DNA from: an uncultured Collinsella sp.
GTDB lineage: Bacteria; Actinomycetota; Coriobacteriia; Coriobacteriales; Coriobacteriaceae
Direction: 5' to 3'
NCBI GenBank assembly: GCA_959599915.1
Contig: CAUGJE010000016.1
Coordinates: forward strand, 1 to 44,401
Length of the DNA: 44,401 bases
The position numbers and the translations under genes were made by a program. Positions 30,615 through 39,400 of this stretch are shown piece after piece (the first letter of the stretch is position 1; every line of letters begins with the position of its first letter). The notes under the pieces were generated by a model that searched no databases, was not told the origin of the DNA, and saw nothing but the letters and a program-made list of their open reading frames with translations.

Positions 30615-31892
30615 ATGGTGATAAATATGCCAAAAAAGTACTACACCAGAATTGTCGAAAATGAGCTCGACCAGCTGCTGGGTATATTCGGTGCCGTTCT
30701 CATCGAAGGACCGAAATGGTGTGGAAAGACGACCACGGCCGAGACCCGTGCGGCGTCCAGGCTCCTTCTCATGGACCCGTCCCGCAACTTCGAGAATCGC
30801 TTACGCGCCGAGACGGATCCGGCTCTTGCCGTTTCCGGCGAGGTGCCGCGGCTGATTGACGAGTGGCAGGAGGTTCCGAAACTTTGGGACGCGGCACGGT
30901 TTGAGTGCGACAACCGCGGCGGCGAGCCTGGTCAGTTCATATTTACGGGGTCGGCGACACCGCGAGACGACGAACGTCCGATGCACAGTGGCGCTGGAAG
31001 ATTCGCCAAACTGCGCATGGACACCATGACGCTTTTCGAACTTGGGAAATCTAGCGGCGCGGTTAAGCTGTCGGGCATTATTTCTGGCGAAAAGTTCAAT
31101 GGAGCTTTCGGGTCGTTGGATTCTGCCTCGATTGCCGAGTGCGTTGTCCGTGGTGGATGGCCCGCGGCGGTCGGTCGCGATGCGCTGGCTGCGTCGGCGA
31201 TGGCGAAACGTTACATCGGCATAGTCGCCGAAGAAGATTTGTCTCGTGTTGATGGCTCTCGACGCGACCCTGAGAAGGTCAAAGCCGTCATCGAATCGCT
31301 TGCGCGCAATGAATCCACTTTGGCGTCACTCAAGACGCTCGTAGCCGATCTTGGCGGAGAGGTGTCGAGACAGACGGCGGCATCATATATATCTCTTCTT
31401 GCTCGGGTTAGTTTCGTTCGCGATATTCCCGCGTGGAACCCTGCAATGAGATCTCCGGTGCATTTAAGAGACTCAAAGAAGCATCACCTCGCCGACCCGT
31501 CGCTGGCGGCCGCCGCACTCGGGGCGACCCCGGAGACACTACTGCTAGATTTCAAGACGCTCGGACTGCTTTTTGAATCGCTGGTGCTTCATGATTTGTG
31601 GGTTTATGCGCGAGCAAACGGAATGGGCCTCTATCACTATCATGATTCTCGCGATCTAGAAGTCGATGCGGTCATTGCGGCTCCCGGCGGAACGTGGATT
31701 CCGGTCGAAGTTAAACTCAGCTCTGCTCAAATCGAAGAGGCGTCTGACAGCCTTGTTGCTGTCGAGAAACGCATGGTTGCCGCCGGAAACAACCCGCCGG
31801 TTTCGAAAGTCGTGATCATCGGGTTTGGTTCGCAAGCCTATGTTACCGAGCGTGACGTCCAAGTTGTTCCGCTGGATGTTCTCGCGCCGTAA
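30615..31892 (+). CDS. AAA ATPase with DUF4143 domain
   Basis: A 425-residue protein of the widespread AAA_14 plus DUF4143 type. The P-loop GPKWCGKT is at residues 32-39, the Walker B-like LIDEWQEVPKLWD lies at about 79-91, and a sensor-type FIFTGSATPRDD follows. The C-terminal DUF4143 part carries a PD-(D/E)XK-like core: HDSRDLEVDAVI then WIPVEVKLS. The biological role of these proteins is not established; mobile-element or defence links have been suggested. It is alone on the plus strand, between REP-like repeats. The ATG choice is uncertain: 30615 and 30627 are both possible, and neither has a strong ribosome-binding site. Confidence 0.85.
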   Translation: MVINMPKKYYTRIVENELDQLLGIFGAVLIEGPKWCGKTTTAETRAASRLLLMDPSRNFENRLRAETDPALAVSGEVPRLIDEWQEVPKLWDAARFECDNRGGEPGQFIFTGSATPRDDERPMHSGAGRFAKLRMDTMTLFELGKSSGAVKLSGIISGEKFNGAFGSLDSASIAECVVRGGWPAAVGRDALAASAMAKRYIGIVAEEDLSRVDGSRRDPEKVKAVIESLARNESTLASLKTLVADLGGEVSRQTAASYISLLARVSFVRDIPAWNPAMRSPVHLRDSKKHHLADPSLAAAALGATPETLLLDFKTLGLLFESLVLHDLWVYARANGMGLYHYHDSRDLEVDAVIAAPGGTWIPVEVKLSSAQIEEASDSLVAVEKRMVAAGNNPPVSKVVIIGFGSQAYVTERDVQVVPLDVLAP

Positions 31893-31977
31893 CGCGACGG
31901 TCGAAGCGGGACGGACGCCACCATTGCGCGCGAGGACACGGCATCATCGATGATGCGGCGGCCACATTCGGCAAAGA

Positions 31978-32022
31978 GTGTCCCCAACGACTAGTCGTTT
32001 AGGAACGTCCCCAATGACTAGG
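31978..32022. repeat. Copy of the GACTAGTC / GAACGTCCCC repeat
   Basis: GTGTCCCCAACGACTAGTCG followed by TTTAGGAACGTCCCCAATGA is the best-preserved single copy of the family seen at 66, 1065-1300, 2348 and 30441. It lies just after the DUF4143 gene and beside the galM terminator. Confidence 0.7.
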
Positions 32023-32025
32023 TAG

Positions 32026-32058
32026 AAAAACGCCCGCTGGCGGTGGTGCCGGCGGGCG
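32026..32058 (-). terminator. Terminator of galM
   Basis: CGCCCGC/GCGGGCG arms. On the minus strand the hairpin is followed by GTTTTTC. Confidence 0.75.
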
Positions 32059-32086
32059 CTGCTGTGCGATATGTCGCGTTGCGGGC

Positions 32087-33139
32087 TTAGTGCCTCATAA
32101 AGTGGTACTCGATCACATTGCTGTAGGGATGGCCCGGGCCCACAATGCCCTGCGGGAACAGCGGCTGGTGCGGCGTGTCGGGGTACATCTCTGCCTCGAG
32201 GGCAAAGCCGGCGCCCCAGCCATAGTTGGCATCGTCCTTGGCGTGCTCGTCGCCCAGCCAGTTGCCGGTGTAGAGCTGCACACCCGGGGCGGTGGTGTAG
32301 TAGTCCAGCTCACGGCCGGTCCACATCTCCTCGACGTGCATCGCGCGGCGCAGATTACGGCCATACTGATAGCCATCGATGCACAGACAGTGATCGTAGC
32401 CACGGGCGTGCTTAATCTGCGGATCGTCGGCCTCCATGCCAGGCGCGACGGGGCGCAGCTCGCGAAAGTCAAACGGCGTGCCCTCGACCGGAGCGATCTC
32501 GCCGGTGGGGATGTTCTGCTCGTTAATGGGCAGGTAGTGAGCAGCATTAGCAACAAAGAAGTGCTCGCAGTCCATGCCGGCGTTATGGCCGGCAAGGTTA
32601 AAGTACGTGTGGTTGGTCATGGACACGTACGTGGCGCAGTCGCTCTCGCAGCCATACTCGATACGAAAGGCGCCGGTGCGCGTCACGGTAAACACGGCCG
32701 TAAAGGTGCGGTTACCGGGGAGACCCAGCTCGCCATCCTCAAGCGAGGTGGTCATGCGCACGGCGTTGTGGACCTCGTCGAGCTCAACATCCCACACGCG
32801 CTTGTGCAGGCCATGCTCAAGATCGCTGTGCAGGTTATTGGCGCCCTCGTTGGCGGGCAGATGCCAGTCTGTGCCATCGATGGTGATCGTGGCACCCGCA
32901 GTGCGGTTTGCCACGGGGCCGATGGTTGCGCCAAAGCAGGCGGGGTTGTCAAAGTAATCCTCGAGCTTATCGAAGCCTAGCACCACATCTCGCACGTTGC
33001 CGGGAATGTCGGGCACATCGATACCCAGCACGGTGGCGCCATAGTCCATAATGCGAACGCAGATCTCGGGCCCGTTGAGGGTGTAACGATGAACGGGGGT
33101 ACCGCACGGCGCGGTGCCGAAAAGCTCGGAAGTGATCAT
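32087..33139 (-). CDS. galM: Aldose 1-epimerase (galactose mutarotase)
   Basis: A 350-residue mutarotase that interconverts alpha and beta anomers of galactose or glucose, usually at the head of the Leloir pathway. VTNHTYFNLAGH-like MTNHTYFNLAGHNAGM carries the catalytic His, CIDGYQYG lies in the middle, and GFALEAEMYPDTPHQPLFP near the end contains the catalytic Glu. Its GAPCGTPVHRYTLNG start matches the family N-terminus. AGGAAC lies before ATG 33139; the frame extends 20 codons further but without a site. It is divergent from the DeoR gene across a ~200-base region. No galK or galT is in the window. Confidence 0.9.
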   Translation of the reverse strand: MITSELFGTAPCGTPVHRYTLNGPEICVRIMDYGATVLGIDVPDIPGNVRDVVLGFDKLEDYFDNPACFGATIGPVANRTAGATITIDGTDWHLPANEGANNLHSDLEHGLHKRVWDVELDEVHNAVRMTTSLEDGELGLPGNRTFTAVFTVTRTGAFRIEYGCESDCATYVSMTNHTYFNLAGHNAGMDCEHFFVANAAHYLPINEQNIPTGEIAPVEGTPFDFRELRPVAPGMEADDPQIKHARGYDHCLCIDGYQYGRNLRRAMHVEEMWTGRELDYYTTAPGVQLYTGNWLGDEHAKDDANYGWGAGFALEAEMYPDTPHQPLFPQGIVGPGHPYSNVIEYHFMRH

Positions 33140-33345
33140 TTGGTTCCTAACATCGAGGTATTTCCGACAAACTGTAGCGCGAACAGGCGAGATTATCACT
33201 ACACCCCACTAAAGCTGGGGGTATTTTTCTCAAAAAAGTGATGATTGGAGCTGCGCGGGCGTTCATTTTTGACGCGTACGAGTCTGATACAATTTGTTCG
33301 TTACTGTTTGAATGATATGCGCGCAAAGAACGGCGAGGATTCATC

Positions 33346-34110
33346 GTGATTAAGGCAGAGCGACAGGATAAGGTTCGTCAGCTGCTCGAGGAGCAGGGCA
33401 CGGTCTCGGTCAAAGAGATTTCGGATGCGCTGGGCGTATCGGACATGACAATCCGCCGCGACCTCGAAGAACTTGCGAGCCTAGGAGAGATCGAGCGCGT
33501 GCATGGCGGAGCCCGCAGTGCACAGGGCCGTCCCCACGCTATGTTGCGCCATGAGTATTCGCACAGCGAAAAGCGCACTAAGCATGCCGAGGAAAAGCTG
33601 CAGATCGCACGCCGTGCCGTGGAGCTTATCGAGGAAGGCTCGACCATCTTCTTGGGTACGGGCACCACGGTTGAGCAGATGGCTTCGATGCTGCCGGCGT
33701 TTCGCCTGCGCATTGTGACCAATTCGCTTTCGGTGTTTAACTTGCTCGAGGCGCGCGAAGACTGCGACCTGTGCCTCGTGGGCGGCATGTATCGCCGCCG
33801 CACCGCCGCCTTTGTGGGGCCCATGGCCGAGGATACCCTGCGCGCGCTGGGAATCGACGCAGCCTATATCGGCGCCAACGGCATCTTGGACGGTGACGTG
33901 TCTACGTCCAACATGGACGAGGGCCGTATCCAGCAGCTCGCCTTTAGCAAGGCGGACTCGCGCTATCTGATCGCCGACTCCAGCAAGATCGGCAAGCGCG
34001 ACTTCTATACCTTCTGCCGTCTGGACAGCCTGGACGCCGTGGTGTGCGAGCCGGGTATTGCTGATGGAGATCGCGCCGCCATCGAGGAGCACACGCAGGT
34101 CATCTGCTAG
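33346..34110 (+). CDS. DeoR family sugar regulator
   Basis: A 254-residue repressor of the DeoR/GlpR/LacR type. The N-terminal helix-turn-helix is ERQDKVRQLLEEQGTVSVKE then GVSDMTIRRDLEELASLGEI. The C-terminal DeoRC domain senses a sugar phosphate and has IFLGTGTTVEQMASMLP, VTNSLSVFNLLE, GGMYRRRTAAFVGP and DSSKIGKRDFYTF. The start is GTG 33346 behind GCGAGG. It is divergent from galM, so galM is the first candidate target; tagatose- or galactose-phosphate as effector is inference from LacR. The gap (33140-33345) is AT-rich and would hold both promoters. Confidence 0.88.
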   Translation: MIKAERQDKVRQLLEEQGTVSVKEISDALGVSDMTIRRDLEELASLGEIERVHGGARSAQGRPHAMLRHEYSHSEKRTKHAEEKLQIARRAVELIEEGSTIFLGTGTTVEQMASMLPAFRLRIVTNSLSVFNLLEAREDCDLCLVGGMYRRRTAAFVGPMAEDTLRALGIDAAYIGANGILDGDVSTSNMDEGRIQQLAFSKADSRYLIADSSKIGKRDFYTFCRLDSLDAVVCEPGIADGDRAAIEEHTQVIC

Positions 34111-34168
34111 CAAGTGCTGCGGGAGACACTGCTGCCCTCTGCCGGCGCGGGGATTATCACTTCAATAT

Positions 34169-34283
34169 GACGTGCAGAATGACACGTAATAAGTAAAAAC
34201 ACCATTTGTGCGTCAAATTTGATGGCGCGTAAAAATTTGCGCGTTATTTTACGCGTCAAAGTGACGTGAAATGACGTGCAAAT
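34169..34283. repeat. Intergenic stretch dense in ACGTG/GCGT half-sites
   Basis: Several short related words recur in both orientations: GACGTGCAGAATGACACGTA, GTGCGTCAAATTTGATGGCG, GCGTAAAAATTTGCGCGTTA, ACGCGTCAAAGTGACGTGAA. It lies between the convergent DeoR and Fic genes, so it may be a decayed repeat or a converging terminator region. No clear single stem dominates. Confidence 0.35.
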
Positions 34284-34322
34284 AGTTTTGGGCAACAAGG
34301 GTGAGGCCATTCTGAGATATGG

Positions 34323-35555
34323 CTAGACTCCGTATCTCGCTTTGATATCCCTTGAGAATGAATCGTAGTCTTCGTAGAGTCCGCCTCTGCTTTCATCTTC
34401 GGCGCGGTTCATGCGTTCAAGGAGTTTATCCTTTGGGGGCCCTTGTTTTATTGCTGGCTCGCTATTGGGTATTACAGATTGCAAGAATAATTCCAGAGCA
34501 TGGACGTCTTTAAGTATGTAGCCCGTCGAACGACCCGCTCCTGTTTTTTCGATTGCACTGCAACTAACAAGCTGGCTGAGGGTTCGTTTAACGGTTACCT
34601 CGCTGATATCGGGGCAGTTGGACTGGATGTCGGATTTCTTAATGACGCCGGGTTTCTCCTGAAATAGAGCAGCTATGCGCGCTTGCTTCGACATGGGGCG
34701 AGTGTTGAATTCAATCAGGGTGTGCTGTTCGAGCTGTCGGTAAGCCGCCAGTATGGTTCCGAGCATGAACCGGATAAAGGGAACCTCGCTGTTTTCGTTT
34801 TCATTCCATCCAGTGGAACTTGCAGCGAGGGCACTGTAGTAGAGCGCCTTGTTGTCTTCAATAAGTCGTTCGATGCTGACGTAGCGCGCAACGTCGTATC
34901 CAGTCTTTTCGAGCAGTAGCGTTGTAAGGAGTCGGCTCATCCTGCCATTGCCATCGTTGAAGGGATGAATGCTGACAAAATCGAAGATAAAGCGGAGTGA
35001 TATAAGGAGGGGATCGCAAGCTTGGCGAGATAGGGCATCGTTGAGGGACCGACAGGCTTCTTCGATAAGTCCCGGGGTTGCTAGAGCCGAAGGAGGTCTA
35101 AAGCGCACAAGTCGATTACCTTGATCGTCGATGGAGACGATTTCGTTATCGCTGTCTTTCCAATGGCCCCCATACGAGATTGCTGTGTGTGCCATGAGGT
35201 CACGATGCAGCTGCAAAATGACCGATGGTGTTACGGGAATGAAATCGTGCTGCTCGTGAATAAGCGACAGCGCGTCTCGGTACCCAGCGATTTCTTCTTC
35301 TGCACGGGAGCTTGGCTTGGTGGAATACGCCATGATTGCTTTGAGCCTTTTTTGGGTGGTAACAATTCCTTCAAGTCCGTTGGAGGATTGGGTGCTTTGG
35401 ATCTTAGCTTCCTCCATAAGGGACGATAGAAGCTCGGGTTTGACTTGGCTCAGAACAAGTTGTCGGCCTTTATGCTCGCGTATCGAGAGAAGGAGATTGG
35501 TGATTGGGGTTGCTTCGAGTTCCGCTGGGACTGTGGCGTAATCAAACTGGCGCAT
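34323..35555 (-). CDS. Class II Fic protein with C-terminal winged helix
   Basis: A 410-residue Fic-domain enzyme, expected to transfer AMP (or a related group) from a nucleotide to a protein. The catalytic motif HPFNDGNGRMSR is complete (His197 to Arg208). An inhibitory helix motif of the (S/T)xxxE(G/N) form, SNGLEG (58-63), lies N-terminal to the Fic core, which makes it a class II, self-inhibited Fic. The C-terminal third has a winged helix (KQARIAALFQEKPGVIKKSD, then ISEVTVKRTLSQLVS), so it may bind DNA. Such proteins can act alone or as toxin-like modifiers; no separate antitoxin gene is seen. AAGGAG lies 5-6 bases before ATG 35555. A perfect 31-bp inverted repeat sits just upstream and may be the protein's own operator. 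Confidence 0.9.
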   Translation of the reverse strand: MRQFDYATVPAELEATPITNLLLSIREHKGRQLVLSQVKPELLSSLMEEAKIQSTQSSNGLEGIVTTQKRLKAIMAYSTKPSSRAEEEIAGYRDALSLIHEQHDFIPVTPSVILQLHRDLMAHTAISYGGHWKDSDNEIVSIDDQGNRLVRFRPPSALATPGLIEEACRSLNDALSRQACDPLLISLRFIFDFVSIHPFNDGNGRMSRLLTTLLLEKTGYDVARYVSIERLIEDNKALYYSALAASSTGWNENENSEVPFIRFMLGTILAAYRQLEQHTLIEFNTRPMSKQARIAALFQEKPGVIKKSDIQSNCPDISEVTVKRTLSQLVSCSAIEKTGAGRSTGYILKDVHALELFLQSVIPNSEPAIKQGPPKDKLLERMNRAEDESRGGLYEDYDSFSRDIKARYGV

Positions 35556-35563
35556 GTGGCTCC

Positions 35564-35638
35564 TTTCAGTATCACGAACATACTTTCGGTATCATAATAA
35601 CATGAAATGATACCGAAAGTATGTTCGTGATACTGAAA
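35564..35638. promoter_or_regulatory. Perfect 31-bp inverted repeat before the fic gene
   Basis: Arms 35564-35594 and 35608-35638 are exact complements with a 13-base centre. Each arm contains two related words, TGATACCGAAAG and TGATACTGAAA, about one and a half helical turns apart, so there are four similar half-sites. AT-rich -10-like sequence (TTATTATGAT on the minus strand) lies in the centre. An operator for autoregulation is the simplest reading. A transcript through it would also form a very strong hairpin. Confidence 0.7.
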
Positions 35639-35697
35639 ACAAGGTAAGAGGTGCGCATGACAGCTGCTCGGAAAGCGCGGATTTGACTATCTAATTG

Positions 35698-35758
35698 TCT
35701 CAATCAGTAACGGTTGGGGGTGAAAAAACTCGGCCAAATGTTACAGATTGAGATGAGC
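35698..35758. repeat. Single copy of the CTGTAACA/TGTTACAG repeat
   Basis: TCTCAATCAGTAAC ... CTCGGCC ... TGTTACAGATTGAGATGA. It matches the three tandem copies at 40429-40648, with a degraded left arm. Confidence 0.65.
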
Positions 35759-35782
35759 GGCACGCTAGGCCTGATTCAAAAC

Positions 35783-35826
35783 AAAAAAGGCCGCATGCGA
35801 ACCCGTGGAGGGATTCGCATGCGGCC
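35783..35826 (-). terminator. Terminator of the first lac module
   Basis: A 13-bp perfect stem GGCCGCATGCGAA/TTCGCATGCGGCC. On the minus strand it is followed by TTTTTTGTTTT. Confidence 0.88.
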
Positions 35827-35848
35827 GACAGGGGGTATGCGGCAAAAG

Positions 35849-37270
35849 TTAGGCCATGAGCAGGCCGGTCTCCGCGACGTTCTTGTACCAGTACGCGCTC
35901 GCCTTGGGATAGCGCTTCTGGGTCTCAAAGTCGATGTAGAACAGGCCGTAACGTTTGTTATAACCGTTGGTCCAGGAGAACTGGTCCTGCAGCGACCACA
36001 CAAAGTAGCCGTCGACGTTCACGCCGCCGTCGATTGCCTTGAGGATCCACGCGAGATGCTGGCGCATGTAATCGATACGAGGGGCGTCGTCGATAAAGCC
36101 GTCCTCAAAGTCGTCCTTATAGCCCATGCCGTTCTCGGTGATGTAGATCTTCTTGTAGTTGGGGTAATCGTTCTTAATACGAAGCAGCAGGTCGTAGAGG
36201 CCCTCGGGATAGATAATCCAGTCCCAATCGGTGGTGGGTACGCCTTCGCGCACGCATGACTCGCCCACGCCCTTGAGGAACCAGCGCGAGGAGCTCTTGT
36301 CGCCGGTGCCATTGTGGTTGATGTCGTTTTCGCCCTCGGCGGCACGCAGGAACTGGCACTTGTAGGTGTTGACGCCCAGGCAATCGTTGTAGGGGAGCGC
36401 GGCGGTCAGCGCGGCGATGTCCTCGTCGCGGACGTCAAGCTCGCCGCCGGCGATATGGGCCAGCTTGGTCGCAGCTTCCATGGTGTCGGCTGCATAGTGG
36501 CCGCGGAAGGTGGCGTCGAGTACCCAGCGGTTGTTGATGACGTCGGCCATGCGAGCTGCCTCGCAGTCGGCGGCGTTGTTGGGGTCGAGGGGATACTTGG
36601 GCTCCAGGTTCTGGACAATGCCGATCTCGCCCTCAAAGCCGCCCTCATGGAAGGCGACGACAGCCTTGGCGTGGGCCACCATCATGTTGTGCATGAGCTG
36701 GAAGGCCTTGTCCAGGCGGTACTTCTCGCCGTGCGGCCAGTTGCCGACGATAAAGCTGCCCTCGGCAGTTGCGGGAATCTCGTTAAAGGTAAACCAGTGC
36801 TTGACCTCGGTGAACTCGGCAAAGCAGAACTTTGCGTACTCGACGAAGGCGTCGATTGTCGTGCGCGTCAGGAATCCCTCGCCGCCGTTCTGATAAAAGG
36901 CTTCGGGCGTATCGAAGTGATCTAGCGTGACATAGGGGATAACGCCAGCTTTGTTGCAGGTGGCGAAAAGCTCGTGATAGAAAGCGACGCCCTCGGGGTT
37001 AATCTCGCCGGTGCCGCTGGGGAAGATACGGCTCCAAGCGATAGAGACGCGAATACCGTTGATGCCGAAGCGCTGGCACAGGTCGATATCGACCGGATAC
37101 TTGTTGTAGAAATCGCTTGCAGGATCGGGGGAGAAGCGACCCTGAGCAGCCAGGAAATCGTCCCAGGGCACTTTGCCCTTGCCGTGCGTGCGGGTCTCGC
37201 CCTCAACCTGGTAAGCGGCGGTGGCGCCGCCAAACACAAAGCCGTCGGGGAACTGCATAGGGTTGGTCAT
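35849..37270 (-). CDS. lacG: 6-phospho-beta-galactosidase (GH1)
   Basis: A 473-residue family 1 glycosidase that cleaves PTS-phosphorylated lactose or similar galactosides in the cytoplasm. The acid/base Glu164 is in WFTFNEIP and the nucleophile Glu379 in YITENGMGYKD. The phosphate-binding trio Ser432, Lys439 and Tyr441 in FSWTNGYNKRYG is present, which marks 6-phospho substrates. Trp433 matches LacG Trp429, which favours galactosides; in 6-phospho-beta-glucosidases it is usually Met or Ala. The end DFETQKRYPKASAYWYK is very LacG-like. AAAGGA lies before ATG 37270; the frame extends 21 codons further without support. It follows lacE after 75 bases on the same transcript. Confidence 0.88.
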   Translation of the reverse strand: MTNPMQFPDGFVFGGATAAYQVEGETRTHGKGKVPWDDFLAAQGRFSPDPASDFYNKYPVDIDLCQRFGINGIRVSIAWSRIFPSGTGEINPEGVAFYHELFATCNKAGVIPYVTLDHFDTPEAFYQNGGEGFLTRTTIDAFVEYAKFCFAEFTEVKHWFTFNEIPATAEGSFIVGNWPHGEKYRLDKAFQLMHNMMVAHAKAVVAFHEGGFEGEIGIVQNLEPKYPLDPNNAADCEAARMADVINNRWVLDATFRGHYAADTMEAATKLAHIAGGELDVRDEDIAALTAALPYNDCLGVNTYKCQFLRAAEGENDINHNGTGDKSSSRWFLKGVGESCVREGVPTTDWDWIIYPEGLYDLLLRIKNDYPNYKKIYITENGMGYKDDFEDGFIDDAPRIDYMRQHLAWILKAIDGGVNVDGYFVWSLQDQFSWTNGYNKRYGLFYIDFETQKRYPKASAYWYKNVAETGLLMA

Positions 37271-37345
37271 GAGACATCCTTTCTGTGGGATACGAATAGG
37301 GAGAGGTGCCCGAACTGGGGATCCGGGCACCAACAGAGGGAGGAA

Positions 37346-39124
37346 CTAGTCGAGGTTCTCGCGGAGCCACTTGATGGCGCCAGCGGGGTCGCGAGTAAGG
37401 TCGATATATTCCTTACCGCGGGGAGCGAGCAGCTTAATGCCCAGACGATCGGTGTCAGCCTTCATGTCGTTGTAGTAGCTACGAACCTGCGGGGCGAGCA
37501 CGATGACGTCGTACTGATCCATGATGGCAGTGTGCTGGCCATAGGCGCCTGCGGAGGAAGCGATGTTCTCTCCGGTCTGTGCGGCACCTTCCTTGATGGC
37601 GTTGGCGAGCATGGCAGAGGTGCCGGCGCCGGCGCACAGGACGAGGACCTTCAGGCCATCGACATCCTTCTTGGCGGATGCATCGGCAGCGGGCTCGGGC
37701 TGATCGGCGACAGGCTTGCTGTCGGCGGCGGCAACAGTCGTCTCGACGGAAGCGGTAGCCTGCTCGACAGCGGGCGCAGGGGCGTTGGCGGCGATGGCAG
37801 CGGCACCATCGGACTCGAGACCCAGCTCGGCGGCGCGCTCGGCCTCCTGGTCGCAGAGCAGCTGATCGTATGCCTTCAAGAACGGCAGGTAGATGATGGC
37901 GTCCAGCAAGATGATAATCGCGACAAATACCAGGGCGATAAGCTGGTAGTTCGTGGTGATGAAGATGCCGATGGGGGCAGGGGTAGCCCAAGGCACCACG
38001 AAGGAGAAGCCGTTCATGCCCACATTATCGATAAAGAACTTGGCAACACTCACGTTGACGCAACCGGCGGCAACAAAGGGGACGAGCATGTAGGGGTTAA
38101 GGATCATCGGCGCGCCAAAGAGCAGCGGCTCGTTGACAGCAAAGGCAACAGGAACAATCGAGGCCTTACCGACGGCTTTGAGCTGCTTGGACTTCATAAA
38201 GAGAATCAGCAGAAGTGGCACGATGAACGTGGCGCCGGTGCCGCCGAACTCACCCACGAGTGACATGTTAAAGGTGAGGGAGTGAGCGGGGTGGCCACCT
38301 GCCAGCAGAACCTGCAGGTTCTCGGCCTGGTTGGCAAGACGGATGGGGTCGATGCCCGGCTGGACGATCGAGGGGCCGTGGACGCCGATGAACCAGAAGA
38401 ACGCGGTGGCTGCCTGGATAAGGATGAGGCCAGGATAGGTTTCTGCAGCGGTAAAGAGCGGGGAGAGCAGTTTGATAAGCAGCTCGGAGAACGGAACGCC
38501 CATGAGGTTGCGCACGATGACATCGATGATGCCGCAGATGATGACGGCGCCGCCAAAGGGGATGATGTCGCGGAAGTTCTGAGCGATGGCGCCCGGGACC
38601 TCCTTGGGCAGCTTAATGGTCAGATCGCGCGAGACGCAGAATTTATAGACCCACACGGTAATGAACGCGGCGATATAGGCCGAGAACAGACCACGTGTAC
38701 CCATGCTGGTGCAATCGAAGACCGAAAGCTCGGAGCCGTTGAGCTTGGTGGTGAACTGCGTGACTGCGAGCAACAGCATGCTGCACTGGGCGGCCACCAT
38801 GGTGGAACCGTCGTTGAGCACTTTGCCGGCGGGCATGCGACGGTTCATAGAAGCCGTAAAGTTCTTGGCAGTGGTGCCGGCGACCATGATGCCCATGACG
38901 CCCATGGTGAAGTTGTACAGCTTGTTGCACCAGTCGATGAGCGGTTGGGGCAGCGCGATGCCAACCACGCCGGGAAGCGTGGCGATCAGCAGGAAGATCG
39001 AAGAGGTGAGGACGATGGGCATGCACCCAAGGAATCCGTCTTTGATGGCCTGGAGGTAGATGTTCCTTGAGATCTTCTCAAAGAACGGTTGATGCTTTTC
39101 GAGCATCTTTACGATGGCGTCCAT
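37346..39124 (-). CDS. lacE: PTS lactose-type EIICB
   Basis: A 592-residue membrane protein joining the EIIC channel (about 1-430) to EIIB (about 489-592). EIIC features: MEKHQPFFEKISRNIYLQAI-like start, FFWFIGVHGPSIVQPG, ATFIVPLLLILFMKSKQLKA and FAVNEPLLFGAPMILNPY. An Ala/Glu/Pro-rich linker follows. The phosphorylated residue is Cys497 in VLVLCAGAGTSAML, and ILAPQVRSYY-type VLAPQVRSYYND matches LacE. Lactose or another beta-galactoside is the probable substrate, given lacG next door. A lacF-type EIIA is needed but none is in the window. ATG 39124 has AAAGGAG upstream. Confidence 0.88.
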   Translation of the reverse strand: MDAIVKMLEKHQPFFEKISRNIYLQAIKDGFLGCMPIVLTSSIFLLIATLPGVVGIALPQPLIDWCNKLYNFTMGVMGIMVAGTTAKNFTASMNRRMPAGKVLNDGSTMVAAQCSMLLLAVTQFTTKLNGSELSVFDCTSMGTRGLFSAYIAAFITVWVYKFCVSRDLTIKLPKEVPGAIAQNFRDIIPFGGAVIICGIIDVIVRNLMGVPFSELLIKLLSPLFTAAETYPGLILIQAATAFFWFIGVHGPSIVQPGIDPIRLANQAENLQVLLAGGHPAHSLTFNMSLVGEFGGTGATFIVPLLLILFMKSKQLKAVGKASIVPVAFAVNEPLLFGAPMILNPYMLVPFVAAGCVNVSVAKFFIDNVGMNGFSFVVPWATPAPIGIFITTNYQLIALVFVAIIILLDAIIYLPFLKAYDQLLCDQEAERAAELGLESDGAAAIAANAPAPAVEQATASVETTVAAADSKPVADQPEPAADASAKKDVDGLKVLVLCAGAGTSAMLANAIKEGAAQTGENIASSAGAYGQHTAIMDQYDVIVLAPQVRSYYNDMKADTDRLGIKLLAPRGKEYIDLTRDPAGAIKWLRENLD

Positions 39125-39229
39125 AGAGCTCCTTTGCTGCTTGATGCGCGATGCATGTGGATGGAACTGGTCGTCGATGGATGGTCAGGACTGCCCGGAA
39201 ACCTTCCTGCTTAAGGAAGGCATTGCGAA

Positions 39230-39272
39230 ATGACAACGTAGGACATTTCGTTAATGACAACGTAAGACATTT
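39230..39272. promoter_or_regulatory. Paired direct repeat upstream of lacE
   Basis: ATGACAACGTAGGACATTT (39230-39248) and ATGACAACGTAAGACATTT (39254-39272) differ at one base and are 24 bases apart. Each has AAATG/CATTT-like flanks, as an operator would. They lie 106-148 bases before the lacE start. Confidence 0.55.
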
Positions 39273-39331
39273 TTGGAAGAGCAACAAGGATTTACGGGTG
39301 AACGGTCGATATTGTCCGATAAACGGCTGAT

Positions 39332-39358
39332 TTGTCAGTCGGGCAGGTAGTGTATGCT
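39332..39358 (+). promoter_or_regulatory. Possible promoter of the LacI gene
   Basis: TTGTCA (39332-39337), a short 15-base spacer and TATGCT (39353-39358). The sequence GGTGAACGGT (39297-39306) and a CGATAAAC word just upstream are shared with the region before the amino-sugar PTS. Confidence 0.35.
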
Positions 39359-39400
39359 AGAACGCAAAGAACGATCGATAGGGAACCGACTGGAGAAGCA

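Noticed and set aside
36974..38263. Plus-strand open frame of 429 codons
   Set aside because: It spans the antisense of lacG and lacE and has no ribosome-binding site or recognisable domain.
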